From the NCBI GenBank assembly GCA_963540705.1, contig CAUTQX010000036.1, forward strand, positions 1-7,456: a stretch of 7,456 nt of DNA, in the 5' to 3' direction. The stretch is from Nanosynbacter sp963540705. GTDB taxonomy: Bacteria > Patescibacteriota > Saccharimonadia > Saccharimonadales > Saccharimonadaceae. Both the position numbers and the translations under genes were made by a program. The notes beneath the pieces are model-generated. The model saw only the letters and a program-made list of their open reading frames with translations, did no database searches and was not told where the DNA came from. Numbering within the stretch: position 1 is the stretch's first letter; each line of letters opens with the position of its first letter. Shown here piece by piece: positions 1 to 6,006 of the stretch.

Positions 1-988
1 AAGAATACCTTGATTTCCTAATAAGTAATCCCTTGCCTCTGGTCAATATCGGATATGATAAGCGCGGCGACCTAGCGGTTGAGGCTACGGGAAAATGGCC
101 CCTAGTTACATTCTGGGAAACCGTTATCATGAGTGAGATAAATGAAATATATTTTCACAACAAACTCGCACGTGAAGGTCGCTCTTTGGAAGAAGTATAT
201 GCCGAAGGAGATCGCCGATTAGACGAAAAGATCAAATTATTAAAAAGCCGCCCAGATATTAAATTTTCTGATTTCGGCACACGACGACGCTTTAGTTATG
301 ATTGGCATAGGCATGTAATTGAACGAGTTGCAAATGAACTTCCTGACAATTTTGTCGGGACTTCAAATATATACCTAGCGCATAAATTAGGATTAAAACC
401 AATTGGAACTTTTGCACACGAGATACCAATGGTTTACGCTGCACTGGCAGATAAAGCCGGAAACAACCCACTAAGTGGTCACAATCAGGCACTAAGAGAC
501 TGGCAAAATACCTACGGCGACGAGCTATCAATTGCCCTAACAGACACATTTACAACAGATTCTTCTTCGCCGACTTTACGTCCGAACAAATGACTTCGTG
601 GAAAGGACTACGGCACGATTCTGGCAACCCAATAGATTTTGGGAATAAAGCTATTGAATTTTACAAAAATAACGGAATTGATCCTTTAGAGAAAACTATC
701 GTCTTTAGTGATGGACTTGATGTGGATGAAATTATTCAGATAGCTGATTACTTTAAGGATAAAATAAATGTAACATTCGGCTGGGGTACAACTTTGACTA
801 ACGACCTTGGAATTACACCTAATAACTTTGTTATGAAAGCCACAGAAGTCGATGGAGTACCTACGGTCAAATTGAGCGACACTCCTGGCAAACATACAGG
901 TCCAGATGATAAAATTAGAGAGTATAGTGAACGTGTAAAAGCAGCTTTGGCGGAAAATGCACTGAATAATGCTCTAGTTGCTGTATGA
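1..988 (+). pseudogene. pncB: Nicotinate phosphoribosyltransferase, 5' end outside window, broken by a -1 frameshift
   Basis: NAPRTase condenses nicotinate with PRPP to give nicotinate mononucleotide, the entry step of Preiss-Handler NAD salvage in the cytoplasm. The reading frame is already open at base 3 (EYLDFLISNP...), so the true start lies upstream; the TTG at 33 is internal. Frame one reads up to Asp at 558-560 (IALTDTFTTD) and contains PIGTFAHE, whose His (codon 417-419) aligns with the autophosphorylated active-site His of this family. Homology then continues in the -1 frame from 560 (FFFADFTSEQ, then GLRHDSGNP, FGWGTTLTND, KLSDTPGK) to TGA at 986-988. About 329 residues are visible, which with a missing N-terminus of roughly 70 fits the usual ~400. 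Both halves are otherwise well conserved, so the break is either very recent or a sequencing error. The family call is very secure; loss of function is not. Confidence 0.93.
558..562 (+). other. Frameshift point in pncB (apparent 1-nt deletion)
   Basis: Frame one gives ...TTTD then a non-homologous tail (SSSPTLRPNK) and TGA at 591-593. Restoring one T after GAT (GATTTCTTCTTCGCC in place of GATTCTTCTTCGCC) yields TTDFFFADFTSEQMTSWKGL, the expected NAPRTase sequence, and joins both halves. No X-XXY-YYZ slippery heptamer sits in the zero frame here, so programmed -1 frameshifting is not supported. A short TTC repeat next to the site could favour slippage. Confidence 0.85.
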
Positions 989-995
989 AAAAACA

Positions 996-2327
996 ATGCC
1001 AATATCTATAAATCGTAAATTATGGTATGACGGTCCAAATTACACCGCAGACAGTGTAATAATCAACCCAATCGCACAAAAAATTCTTTTGATAAAACGA
1101 TCCAGCGGTGAATGGGCACTACCTGGAGGATTCATCAACTCCAAAGAAGAATCCTTTACCGCAGCAATTCGCGAAACAAAAGAAGAAACTGGAACGATAA
1201 TTAGTGACAATCCAATATTAATATATAAAGGATTTGTTAACGATCCACGCAACAGTCAGACGTCATGGATCGAAACCAGTGCGTACTTGTTCATAGTCAA
1301 CGAACTATCAGAGGTGTCAGGACAAGACGATGCTATCGACGCAGCCTGGCTACCGCTCAATAATTTGCCTAAATTATACGCATCACATGATGAAATAGTA
1401 GCCAGAGCTATTGATTATTTGTCTTGTCGGTCGCTAATTAAGATAGCAGAGTTTTCCGAAAATTATCGCAATATTAACGGCGGTCATATGCAATATGACA
1501 AAATTATCGCCACAAAAAATGATCATTCGGTATTTATTAAGCGAACATCGGCTAGATACGATGATATTAAGCGAAATAGACTGCGCCAATATCTGAGAAA
1601 AGAAGCGTTCACGATATCCTATCTGCGATGCCATGGATATAGCGGAATTCCACTCAGATCAATATTACGAGACGATGACACTTTCATCATGGAGACAATG
1701 ACATCCAACGAAGGTTGGCTATGGCGAGCAAATCACGACACATTAGACACCTACATCAAATCAGCGAAGGAAAAATTTGACGAATTGGAAAATATATCAT
1801 TGCCGCCTGATACTTTTGATATCGAATCGTCACGCGATAGTTTTATTAAAGAAGGGTGGGCTTCGTTAGACGAGCAGAAAATAGCTAAATTGAGAGAGTT
1901 GTCATTAGGATTCTTAGACAGATTAACGCCCCATAGCCAAAATATAGCTAAGAAATTATTGACAGACTTACCCGCCTTACTAAATGCCGGAGGTCGACAT
2001 AGCGATATAAAAAAATTAGTTTTTTGTCATCATGAAATTCGACAATCAAATATGGCTTGGCATCCCAAACGCGGCACTAAGTTAATCGACTGGAGTTGGT
2101 CTGGACCTGGAGAATCCGGTAGCGACATCACTAGCCTACTAATCGACCTACATAAAAGCGGTCATAATATTTCAAACTATTACAAAGAAATAAATTTAGA
2201 TCATTGCCTAACCTTAATGGGTTTCTGGCTAAACCATGCAACGTGGCCATATCGCGGCGACGACACTCTTAGATTTCAACAATTTTTATCGGCGTTAAGT
2301 GCATACGAAATATATACAACTATTTAA
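996..2327 (+). CDS. NUDT9-like ADP-ribose pyrophosphatase (Nudix) fused to an APH/choline-kinase-like domain
   Basis: 443 residues. The N-terminal ~145 are a Nudix hydrolase: box at residues 45-66 (G-x5-E-x7-RE-T-KEE-x-G), preceded by GEWALPGG. The flanks (WYDGPNYTAD, YKGFVNDPRNSQTSWIET, KLYASHDE) closely resemble recalled NUDT9/TRPM2-NUDT9H sequences, suggesting hydrolysis of ADP-ribose to AMP and ribose 5-phosphate. Residues ~165-443 look like an aminoglycoside-phosphotransferase-fold kinase: candidate ATP Lys182 (VFIKR), Glu203, catalytic loop HHEIRQSN (345-352) and metal site LIDWSWSG (Asp365). The loop Asp is replaced by Glu347, so kinase activity is uncertain. ATG 996 is chosen over TTG 978 because it lies 7 nt after the pncB stop and keeps the domain start intact; no Shine-Dalgarno is seen, so coupling to pncB is likely. 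The kinase substrate is unknown. ATA encodes about 18 of 44 Ile. Confidence 0.85.
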   Translation: MPISINRKLWYDGPNYTADSVIINPIAQKILLIKRSSGEWALPGGFINSKEESFTAAIRETKEETGTIISDNPILIYKGFVNDPRNSQTSWIETSAYLFIVNELSEVSGQDDAIDAAWLPLNNLPKLYASHDEIVARAIDYLSCRSLIKIAEFSENYRNINGGHMQYDKIIATKNDHSVFIKRTSARYDDIKRNRLRQYLRKEAFTISYLRCHGYSGIPLRSILRDDDTFIMETMTSNEGWLWRANHDTLDTYIKSAKEKFDELENISLPPDTFDIESSRDSFIKEGWASLDEQKIAKLRELSLGFLDRLTPHSQNIAKKLLTDLPALLNAGGRHSDIKKLVFCHHEIRQSNMAWHPKRGTKLIDWSWSGPGESGSDITSLLIDLHKSGHNISNYYKEINLDHCLTLMGFWLNHATWPYRGDDTLRFQQFLSALSAYEIYTTI

Positions 2328-2959
2328 GCATTCACGGCTTCAATTTCAACTGACAGTACTTCTTTTTTGATTGGCAAAGATTGACCGGGCTCGAACGTAT
2401 AAACCAGTAATTGACCAAATGGCATCTCTACATTCGCCATCTCAGCTTCTGGAACTTGGTCAAGATGTTTAATTAAAGCTCGAATAGAATTGCCGTGAGC
2501 CACCAATAAAATATTCTCACCATTCTGCAATTTCGGCAAAATCTCTTGCTCAAAATATGGAACAACCCGTGCATAAACATCTTTCAAAGTTTCGCCGCCC
2601 GGCACTGGATAATCCCAACCGCGCCGAATACCATTAAAAGCCTCTTCGCCAATCTCCGCTTTAACTTCCCATTTATTTTTTCCAGTTAAATCGCCATAAT
2701 CACGCTCGTTTAACTCAGTTGCATGCGTTGTTGGTAGATTTTCGACACCGCACCCTTCGAGCAGCGCAGCCAAAGTTTGTTGTGTGCGTTTTAATGATGA
2801 AGTGTAAGCTTCATTAAATGACAAGCCTTTCAATAAAGCACCCAATCGCACTGTGTCATTATGACCTTTTTCCGTCAAATTAACATCCGTCCAGCCGGTC
2901 CACTTGCCGAGCAGATTCCACTCGCTTTCACCATGTCGGCTGATAACTAATATTCCCAT
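2324..2959 (-). CDS. gpmA: 2,3-bisphosphoglycerate-dependent phosphoglycerate mutase
   Basis: Interconverts 3- and 2-phosphoglycerate in lower glycolysis through a phosphohistidine intermediate in the cytoplasm. The 211-residue protein has the full histidine-phosphatase signature: RHGESEWN (phospho-acceptor His9), TSSLKRTQQT (53-62), ELNERDYGDLTGKNK (82-96, with the probable acid/base Glu85), GGETLKDVYARV (121-132) and the second catalytic His155 in VAHGNSIRALIKHLD. The ELNERDYG and GGETL elements separate dPGM from broader phosphatases of the superfamily. It is shorter than the ~250-residue E. coli enzyme, with a trimmed middle and tail. Its ATG overlaps the stop of the upstream Nudix gene (TAATG), and GGAGGG sits at good distance inside that gene. 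Its stop overlaps the stop of the convergent Nudix-kinase gene by 4 bp. Confidence 0.95.
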   Translation of the reverse strand: MGILVISRHGESEWNLLGKWTGWTDVNLTEKGHNDTVRLGALLKGLSFNEAYTSSLKRTQQTLAALLEGCGVENLPTTHATELNERDYGDLTGKNKWEVKAEIGEEAFNGIRRGWDYPVPGGETLKDVYARVVPYFEQEILPKLQNGENILLVAHGNSIRALIKHLDQVPEAEMANVEMPFGQLLVYTFEPGQSLPIKKEVLSVEIEAVNA

Positions 2960-3486
2960 TATTTCCCTCCAATCATCGGCGCAAAAAATTCTACAACTTC
3001 TTTTTTCACGCCATCATTATCAATAATTTTCGTATTTACGTAACCAAATTTATCAATTGCCCAAAATCTAATTGCCCAGAGCAGCGACATATCTTCAAAA
3101 TCAATCTCATTTTTGGCAGTAAATTTACTAGCCACAATTTCCGATTCCTGCAATTTTATCTCAGAAAAAGCATCGTTTTCTAACCTTGTAGAAAACACAA
3201 ATTGATGCGTCAAAAACTCATCAGAATGACGCGAAGCAACCATGGCAAGTTTCAGATCCTTAGGATCAACTTGAATATCAACTTCTTCTTTCACCTCGCG
3301 CACCGCCGCTTCCAGCGGAGATTCTCCAGCGTCAACAATGCCACCAGGCAGCGACCAATGGTCTTTATAACCAGCCTTGACGATCAATAGCTCGCCCTGC
3401 TCATTTTCAATCAGCACCGCCGCACTGGAAAAACGCCTATCCAAACTTGCCAGCCAAGCCCGTCGCTCTTCATCTGTAAATTTCAT
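2959..3486 (-). CDS. Nudix hydrolase, substrate unknown
   Basis: A 175-residue stand-alone Nudix protein. WSLPGG (44-49) leads into the Nudix box at residues 49-71 (G-x5-E-x7-REVKEEVDI), which gives the Mg-binding REVKEE core. The usual Gly near the end of the box is Asp70 (EEVDI). Members of this family cleave nucleoside diphosphates linked to another moiety (X). The sequence does not reveal which: nucleotide pool cleaning, dinucleotides, or removal of 5' pyrophosphate from RNA (RppH-like) are all possible. It lies between rny and gpmA, joined to both by TAATG overlaps. No clear Shine-Dalgarno precedes its own ATG (3484-3486), so it is probably translated by coupling to rny. Lying directly behind an RNase gene makes RNA 5'-end processing a reasonable guess but no more than that. 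Confidence 0.88.
   Translation of the reverse strand: MKFTDEERRAWLASLDRRFSSAAVLIENEQGELLIVKAGYKDHWSLPGGIVDAGESPLEAAVREVKEEVDIQVDPKDLKLAMVASRHSDEFLTHQFVFSTRLENDAFSEIKLQESEIVASKFTAKNEIDFEDMSLLWAIRFWAIDKFGYVNTKIIDNDGVKKEVVEFFAPMIGGK
2965..2970 (-). promoter_or_regulatory. Shine-Dalgarno GGAGGG for gpmA
   Basis: GGAGGG lies 5 nt upstream of the gpmA ATG (GGAGGGAAATAATG) and doubles as the last Gly-Gly codons of the upstream Nudix gene. This allows both reinitiation after the TAATG overlap and independent ribosome binding. Confidence 0.8.
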
Positions 3487-4976
3487 TATTTAGCAAACTC
3501 AATTGCTCGCGTTTCGCGAATCACGTTAACCTTAATGGTGCCAGGATATTGCATTGTCGACTCAATTTTCGTCGCAATATCTCGCGCCAATTTAATCGCC
3601 GACAAATCATCAATCGCCTGAGGCTTCACGATCACACGAACTTCACGACCAGCAGAAATCGCATAGGCCTTATCAATTCCTTCAAAGCTGGTGGCGACAT
3701 TTTCCAAATCGCGCATTCGCTCTGCAAAATTCTCAGCAGAAACGTTACGTGCACCTGGGCGCGCCGCCGAAGCCGCGTCACAAACTCGGACAATAATCGC
3801 TTCTGGAGTTGTCGCTTCGATATCATCGTGGTGTGCTTCGATTGCGTGAACAATTCTCTCATCCATGCCATATTTACGAGCCAATTCCGCCCCAATGTGA
3901 TGGTGCTTGCCCTCAATTTTATGTGACACAGCCTTACCAACGTCATGAAGAAGTGTAGCAATTTTCGTAATACGCACGTCCGCACCAATTTCCTCAGCGA
4001 TCATCCCCGCAATTTGTGCCATCTCTGTCGAATGCTTCAAAACGTTCTGTCCAAAGCTGGTGCGAAACTTCAATTCACCAAGCAGCAACAACATTTCCTT
4101 CGGAATGCCAACTACACCAGTTTCACGCATAGCATCTTCACCGGCTTGTCGAACCTCTTTTTCAATCTGCTTCTTAGCCTTAGCAACTACTTCTTCGATA
4201 CGCGCAGGGTGAATACGACCATCCTTCATCAGCATCTCAAGGCTCAGGCGAGCCACTTGTCGACGGACAGGATCAAAACTCGACAAAATAATCATGCCAG
4301 GTGTGTCGTCAACTAAAATATCGACGCCAGTTTCGCGCTGCAACGCCTGAATATTACGCCCCTCCTTACCAATAATTCGACCTTTCATCTCATCATCTGT
4401 CAACTTAACGGCAGTCACGGTGCGTTCAGCGGTAACTTCACTACTCATTCGTTCCATCGCGGTCACTAGAATCATTTGTGCCCGCTCTTCAGCGTCATCC
4501 ATTGCATCATGCTGTAATTTTGACACCAAACCGACCAAGTCTTGCTTAATGTCGCGCTCAGTCATTTGCATCAGCTTGTCAGCAGCATCTTTTTTCTTCA
4601 ATCCAGCGATTTTTTCTAATTTCTCTTGCTGCCTGGAGCGGATGTCACGAATTTCATTTTTAAGATTATCAACTTCATCCTCATGTGCGCGCAGTTTTTC
4701 TGCTCGTCGATCAAGCTCTTCCAATTTATTGTCCAGAGTTCTCTCACGATCCGCCAATCGATTTTCAGTCTTCTGCCATTCCTTGCGACGTTCATTTTCA
4801 ATCTTAAGCGCCTCATCTTTAGCCTTAAGAACAATATCACTCGCCTTGGTTTTTGCATCCGCCAGATCTCTCTCAATCTGATTTTTACCATTAATTTGGC
4901 GAGTTCGCTGATACCCAACAAGACCAGCAACGCCCGCGCCAGCTCCAACAGCCGCAGCAATAATTACTTCTATCAT
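3486..4976 (-). CDS. rny: Ribonuclease Y
   Basis: Membrane-anchored endoribonuclease that initiates mRNA decay. Order of parts over 496 residues: N-terminal transmembrane helix (~2-22, MIEVIIAAAVGAGAG...), a long charged coiled coil (~30-150, rich in Lys/Glu/Arg), a KH RNA-binding domain (GRIIGKEGRN, ~199-208), an HD phosphohydrolase domain with His315 (KHSTEMA) and the HD pair His344-Asp345 (LLHDVGK), and the conserved C-terminal region. Length is near the usual ~520. Two ATGs compete: 4982 touches the AAAGGA Shine-Dalgarno directly (0 nt spacing), while 4976 is 6 nt from it and is preferred; the difference is only two residues. It heads an operon with the Nudix gene and gpmA (stop and next start overlap as TAATG). 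ATA is almost absent among its Ile codons, unlike the left block. Confidence 0.95.
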   Translation of the reverse strand: MIEVIIAAAVGAGAGVAGLVGYQRTRQINGKNQIERDLADAKTKASDIVLKAKDEALKIENERRKEWQKTENRLADRERTLDNKLEELDRRAEKLRAHEDEVDNLKNEIRDIRSRQQEKLEKIAGLKKKDAADKLMQMTERDIKQDLVGLVSKLQHDAMDDAEERAQMILVTAMERMSSEVTAERTVTAVKLTDDEMKGRIIGKEGRNIQALQRETGVDILVDDTPGMIILSSFDPVRRQVARLSLEMLMKDGRIHPARIEEVVAKAKKQIEKEVRQAGEDAMRETGVVGIPKEMLLLLGELKFRTSFGQNVLKHSTEMAQIAGMIAEEIGADVRITKIATLLHDVGKAVSHKIEGKHHHIGAELARKYGMDERIVHAIEAHHDDIEATTPEAIIVRVCDAASAARPGARNVSAENFAERMRDLENVATSFEGIDKAYAISAGREVRVIVKPQAIDDLSAIKLARDIATKIESTMQYPGTIKVNVIRETRAIEFAK

Positions 4977-4982
4977 TATCAT

Positions 4983-4990
4983 TCCTTTCC
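4983..4990 (-). promoter_or_regulatory. Shine-Dalgarno of rny, which decides the start codon
   Basis: GGAAAGGA on the minus strand. It abuts the ATG at 4980-4982 but is 6 nt from the ATG at 4974-4976, which favours the downstream start (MIEV...) over MIMIEV.... Confidence 0.7.
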
Positions 4991-5000
4991 GATCAGCCGC

Positions 5001-5021
5001 CCCTGAGTGTTCGTCTCAAGG
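5001..5021 (-). other. Hairpin in the rny leader
   Basis: On the minus strand CCTTGAG - ACGAACA - CTCAGGG forms a 7-bp stem (one G-U pair) with a 7-nt loop, about 10 nt upstream of the rny Shine-Dalgarno. No U-run follows, so it is not an intrinsic terminator. It could affect RNase Y translation or mRNA stability. A second smaller stem, CGGCG/CGCCG (5083-5087 with 5061-5065), lies near the predicted 5' end of the leader. Confidence 0.4.
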
Positions 5022-5094
5022 AAAAATATCAACAGCCAATCAACTTCAAACTATCTAATTCGGCGAATCAAAAATCACAAACCGCCGTAATTTA

Positions 5095-5100
5095 ATTATA
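5095..5100 (-). promoter_or_regulatory. Putative promoter -10 box for the rny operon
   Basis: A perfect TATAAT on the minus strand in the 153-bp gap between tsaB and rny. Transcription would start near 5088, giving a leader of about 110 nt. The -35 hexamer at 17-bp spacing is poor (TCGCTC, 2 of 6), so this rests on the -10 and its position. The rest of the gap holds the two leader hairpins and no credible gene. Confidence 0.45.
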
Positions 5101-5129
5101 CACGGTTTTGGTCGTTTGAGCGATAAAAA

Positions 5130-5504
5130 TTATTTTCGCGGCGCAGTGATATTTGCAGCAGCGCCGTACTCTGGCATAACAATTTTTTCATTCTCACCAG
5201 AACGCAATTTGTCCAAAGCCAAATCACGCCAATTATCACCCATCGCACTAACAATAGGAATATTCAAGCTATCCGCCAAGGTATTCACAACCGTCAAACC
5301 AATTCTCAGCCCCGTAAAACTTCCCGGCCCTTTCATCACGCCAATGCCGCTTATCAGATGTAAATTGCCAGTCTTTTCTTCCAAAAATTTCAACAAACTC
5401 CGCGCCAACGTTCGCCCAGCTTCCCATTCAAAATCCTGACGATTTTCTCCATTGACTATTGTCAAAAAACATGTTGATGTTGAAGTGTCCAATAAAATTA
5501 TCAC
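5130..5504 (-). CDS. tsaB: tRNA t6A synthesis protein TsaB, short form
   Basis: TsaB is the non-catalytic partner of TsaD in making N6-threonylcarbamoyladenosine at position 37 of ANN-decoding tRNAs. The start MIILLDTSTS matches the ASKHA phosphate-loop strand, and GPGSFTGLRIG (59-69) is the TsaB signature. At 124 residues it is about half the ~230 of the E. coli protein: the N-terminal lobe is kept, then it goes almost directly to a PEYGAAANITAPRK tail that resembles the end of full-length TsaB. The C-terminal lobe is therefore reduced rather than simply cut off by a mutation. The GTG start overlaps the tsaE stop as GTGA, with AAAGGAG 8 nt upstream. tsaD is not in this window. Identification is firm; whether the short form does the normal TsaB job is inferred. 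Confidence 0.88.
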   Translation of the reverse strand: MIILLDTSTSTCFLTIVNGENRQDFEWEAGRTLARSLLKFLEEKTGNLHLISGIGVMKGPGSFTGLRIGLTVVNTLADSLNIPIVSAMGDNWRDLALDKLRSGENEKIVMPEYGAAANITAPRK

Positions 5505-5959
5505 GCCATATTCTCCTTTATTTTTCCCAAAAGTTCATCAGATTTTTTGCCGCCAGGATAAAATTCCACAAGCCGCCCTTCTTCGCTAATCGCAGTAATT
5601 TTTATCACCAACCGATCACTCGGCAATACATCGTCAACAGCGCCAGCCCATTCAACTACAACCACCGAATTAGAAGCCGCCACTTCGCGGATCTCCTCGC
5701 TCATAATTCCAGCATTTCCCAATCTATAAAAATCGTAATGTGCCAAACTCAGACCGCGAGGTGAATCGTACACGCGCGAAATCGTGAAAGTTGGACTCTG
5801 AACTGGCTCGTTGATCTCTAAAGCTTGCGCAATTCCCTTCGTCAATGTGGTTTTCCCCGCGCCAATATCACCGACCAATTCCAGCACTTCCCCGCCAGAA
5901 ACAGCCCGACCAATTGCCGCGCCCAATTCTCGCACTTTCTCTTCACTAGAAATATTCAC
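5501..5959 (-). CDS. tsaE: tRNA t6A synthesis ATPase TsaE
   Basis: TsaE is the small P-loop ATPase that binds the TsaB-TsaD pair and drives turnover in tRNA t6A37 synthesis. At 152 residues it has the family's normal length. Visible motifs: Walker A GDIGAGKTT (30-38), SPTFTISRVYD (55-65), HYDFYRL (74-80) and VVVVEWAG (99-106). The start is GTG 5957-5959; an in-frame TAG lies 15 nt upstream, so the only later option is GTG at codon 9, which would cut into the family's N-terminal helix. No Shine-Dalgarno precedes the GTG, but a TATAAT ends 6 nt before it, suggesting leaderless translation. It overlaps tsaB by 4 nt, forming a two-gene t6A operon. Confidence 0.93.
   Translation of the reverse strand: MNISSEEKVRELGAAIGRAVSGGEVLELVGDIGAGKTTLTKGIAQALEINEPVQSPTFTISRVYDSPRGLSLAHYDFYRLGNAGIMSEEIREVAASNSVVVVEWAGAVDDVLPSDRLVIKITAISEEGRLVEFYPGGKKSDELLGKIKENMA
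5513..5519 (-). promoter_or_regulatory. Shine-Dalgarno AAAGGAG for tsaB
   Basis: AAAGGAG inside the 3' end of tsaE, 8 nt before the tsaB GTG at 5502-5504. It supports that GTG as the true start over any internal codon. Confidence 0.75.
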
Positions 5960-5965
5960 TCTTAT

Positions 5966-5994
5966 ATTATACTATGCTAGCTTTTTTTTGGCGA
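5966..5994 (-). promoter_or_regulatory. Promoter of tsaE-tsaB, probably giving a leaderless mRNA
   Basis: Minus strand: -35-like TCGCCA (5994-5989, 4 of 6 to TTGACA), 17-bp spacer containing an A8 tract, then perfect TATAAT (5971-5966). Six bases (ATAAGA) separate the -10 from the GTG, so the expected transcription start falls on or within a base or two of 5959, the first base of the tsaE start codon. Confidence 0.6.
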
Positions 5995-6000
5995 TGATAG

Positions 6001-6006
6001 TACAAT
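6001..6006 (+). promoter_or_regulatory. Putative -10 box for the pilB-like gene
   Basis: TACAAT (5 of 6 to TATAAT) lies 13 nt before the ATG at 6020, so the transcript would start near 6013 with a leader of only ~7 nt. No convincing -35 is seen at 16-18 bp; an 8-base T tract (5982-5989) sits in the spacer. The only Shine-Dalgarno-like string, AAGAG (6013-6017), is 2 nt from the ATG, too close to be typical. Confidence 0.4.

Noticed and set aside
558..575. Programmed -1 ribosomal frameshift in pncB
   Set aside because: No slippery heptamer in the zero frame and no obvious stimulatory structure directly downstream; a deletion or sequencing error explains it more simply.
33..593. Independent 186-residue gene starting at TTG 33
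   Set aside because: The frame stays open to the left edge with NAPRTase-like residues, so it is the middle part of pncB, not a separate start.
590..988. Independent 132-residue gene starting at ATG 590
   Set aside because: It continues the NAPRTase homology without a gap from 560, upstream of this ATG; it is the C-terminal part of the broken pncB.
978..995. TTG 978 as the start of the Nudix-kinase gene
   Set aside because: It would overlap pncB by 11 nt with a rare start codon and no Shine-Dalgarno; ATG 996 needs no overlap and keeps the whole domain.
3549..4316. Two overlapping + strand open frames opposite the rny KH/HD region
   Set aside because: Shadow frames of a well-conserved gene, with no recognisable motifs and no ribosome site or promoter of their own.
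4420..4881. Serine-rich 153-codon open frame on the + strand
   Set aside because: It lies antisense to the rny coiled coil; its Ser/Arg-rich low-complexity sequence is what the complement of a Lys/Glu-rich coiled coil gives. No family resemblance.
5120..5139. AT-rich imperfect hairpin over the tsaB stop codon as a terminator
   Set aside because: The stem is weak and bulged, and no U-run follows on the minus strand, so it does not fit an intrinsic terminator for tsaE-tsaB; read-through into rny remains possible.
5116..5764. + strand open frames opposite tsaB and tsaE
   Set aside because: Antisense to strongly identified genes; composition and lack of motifs mark them as shadows.
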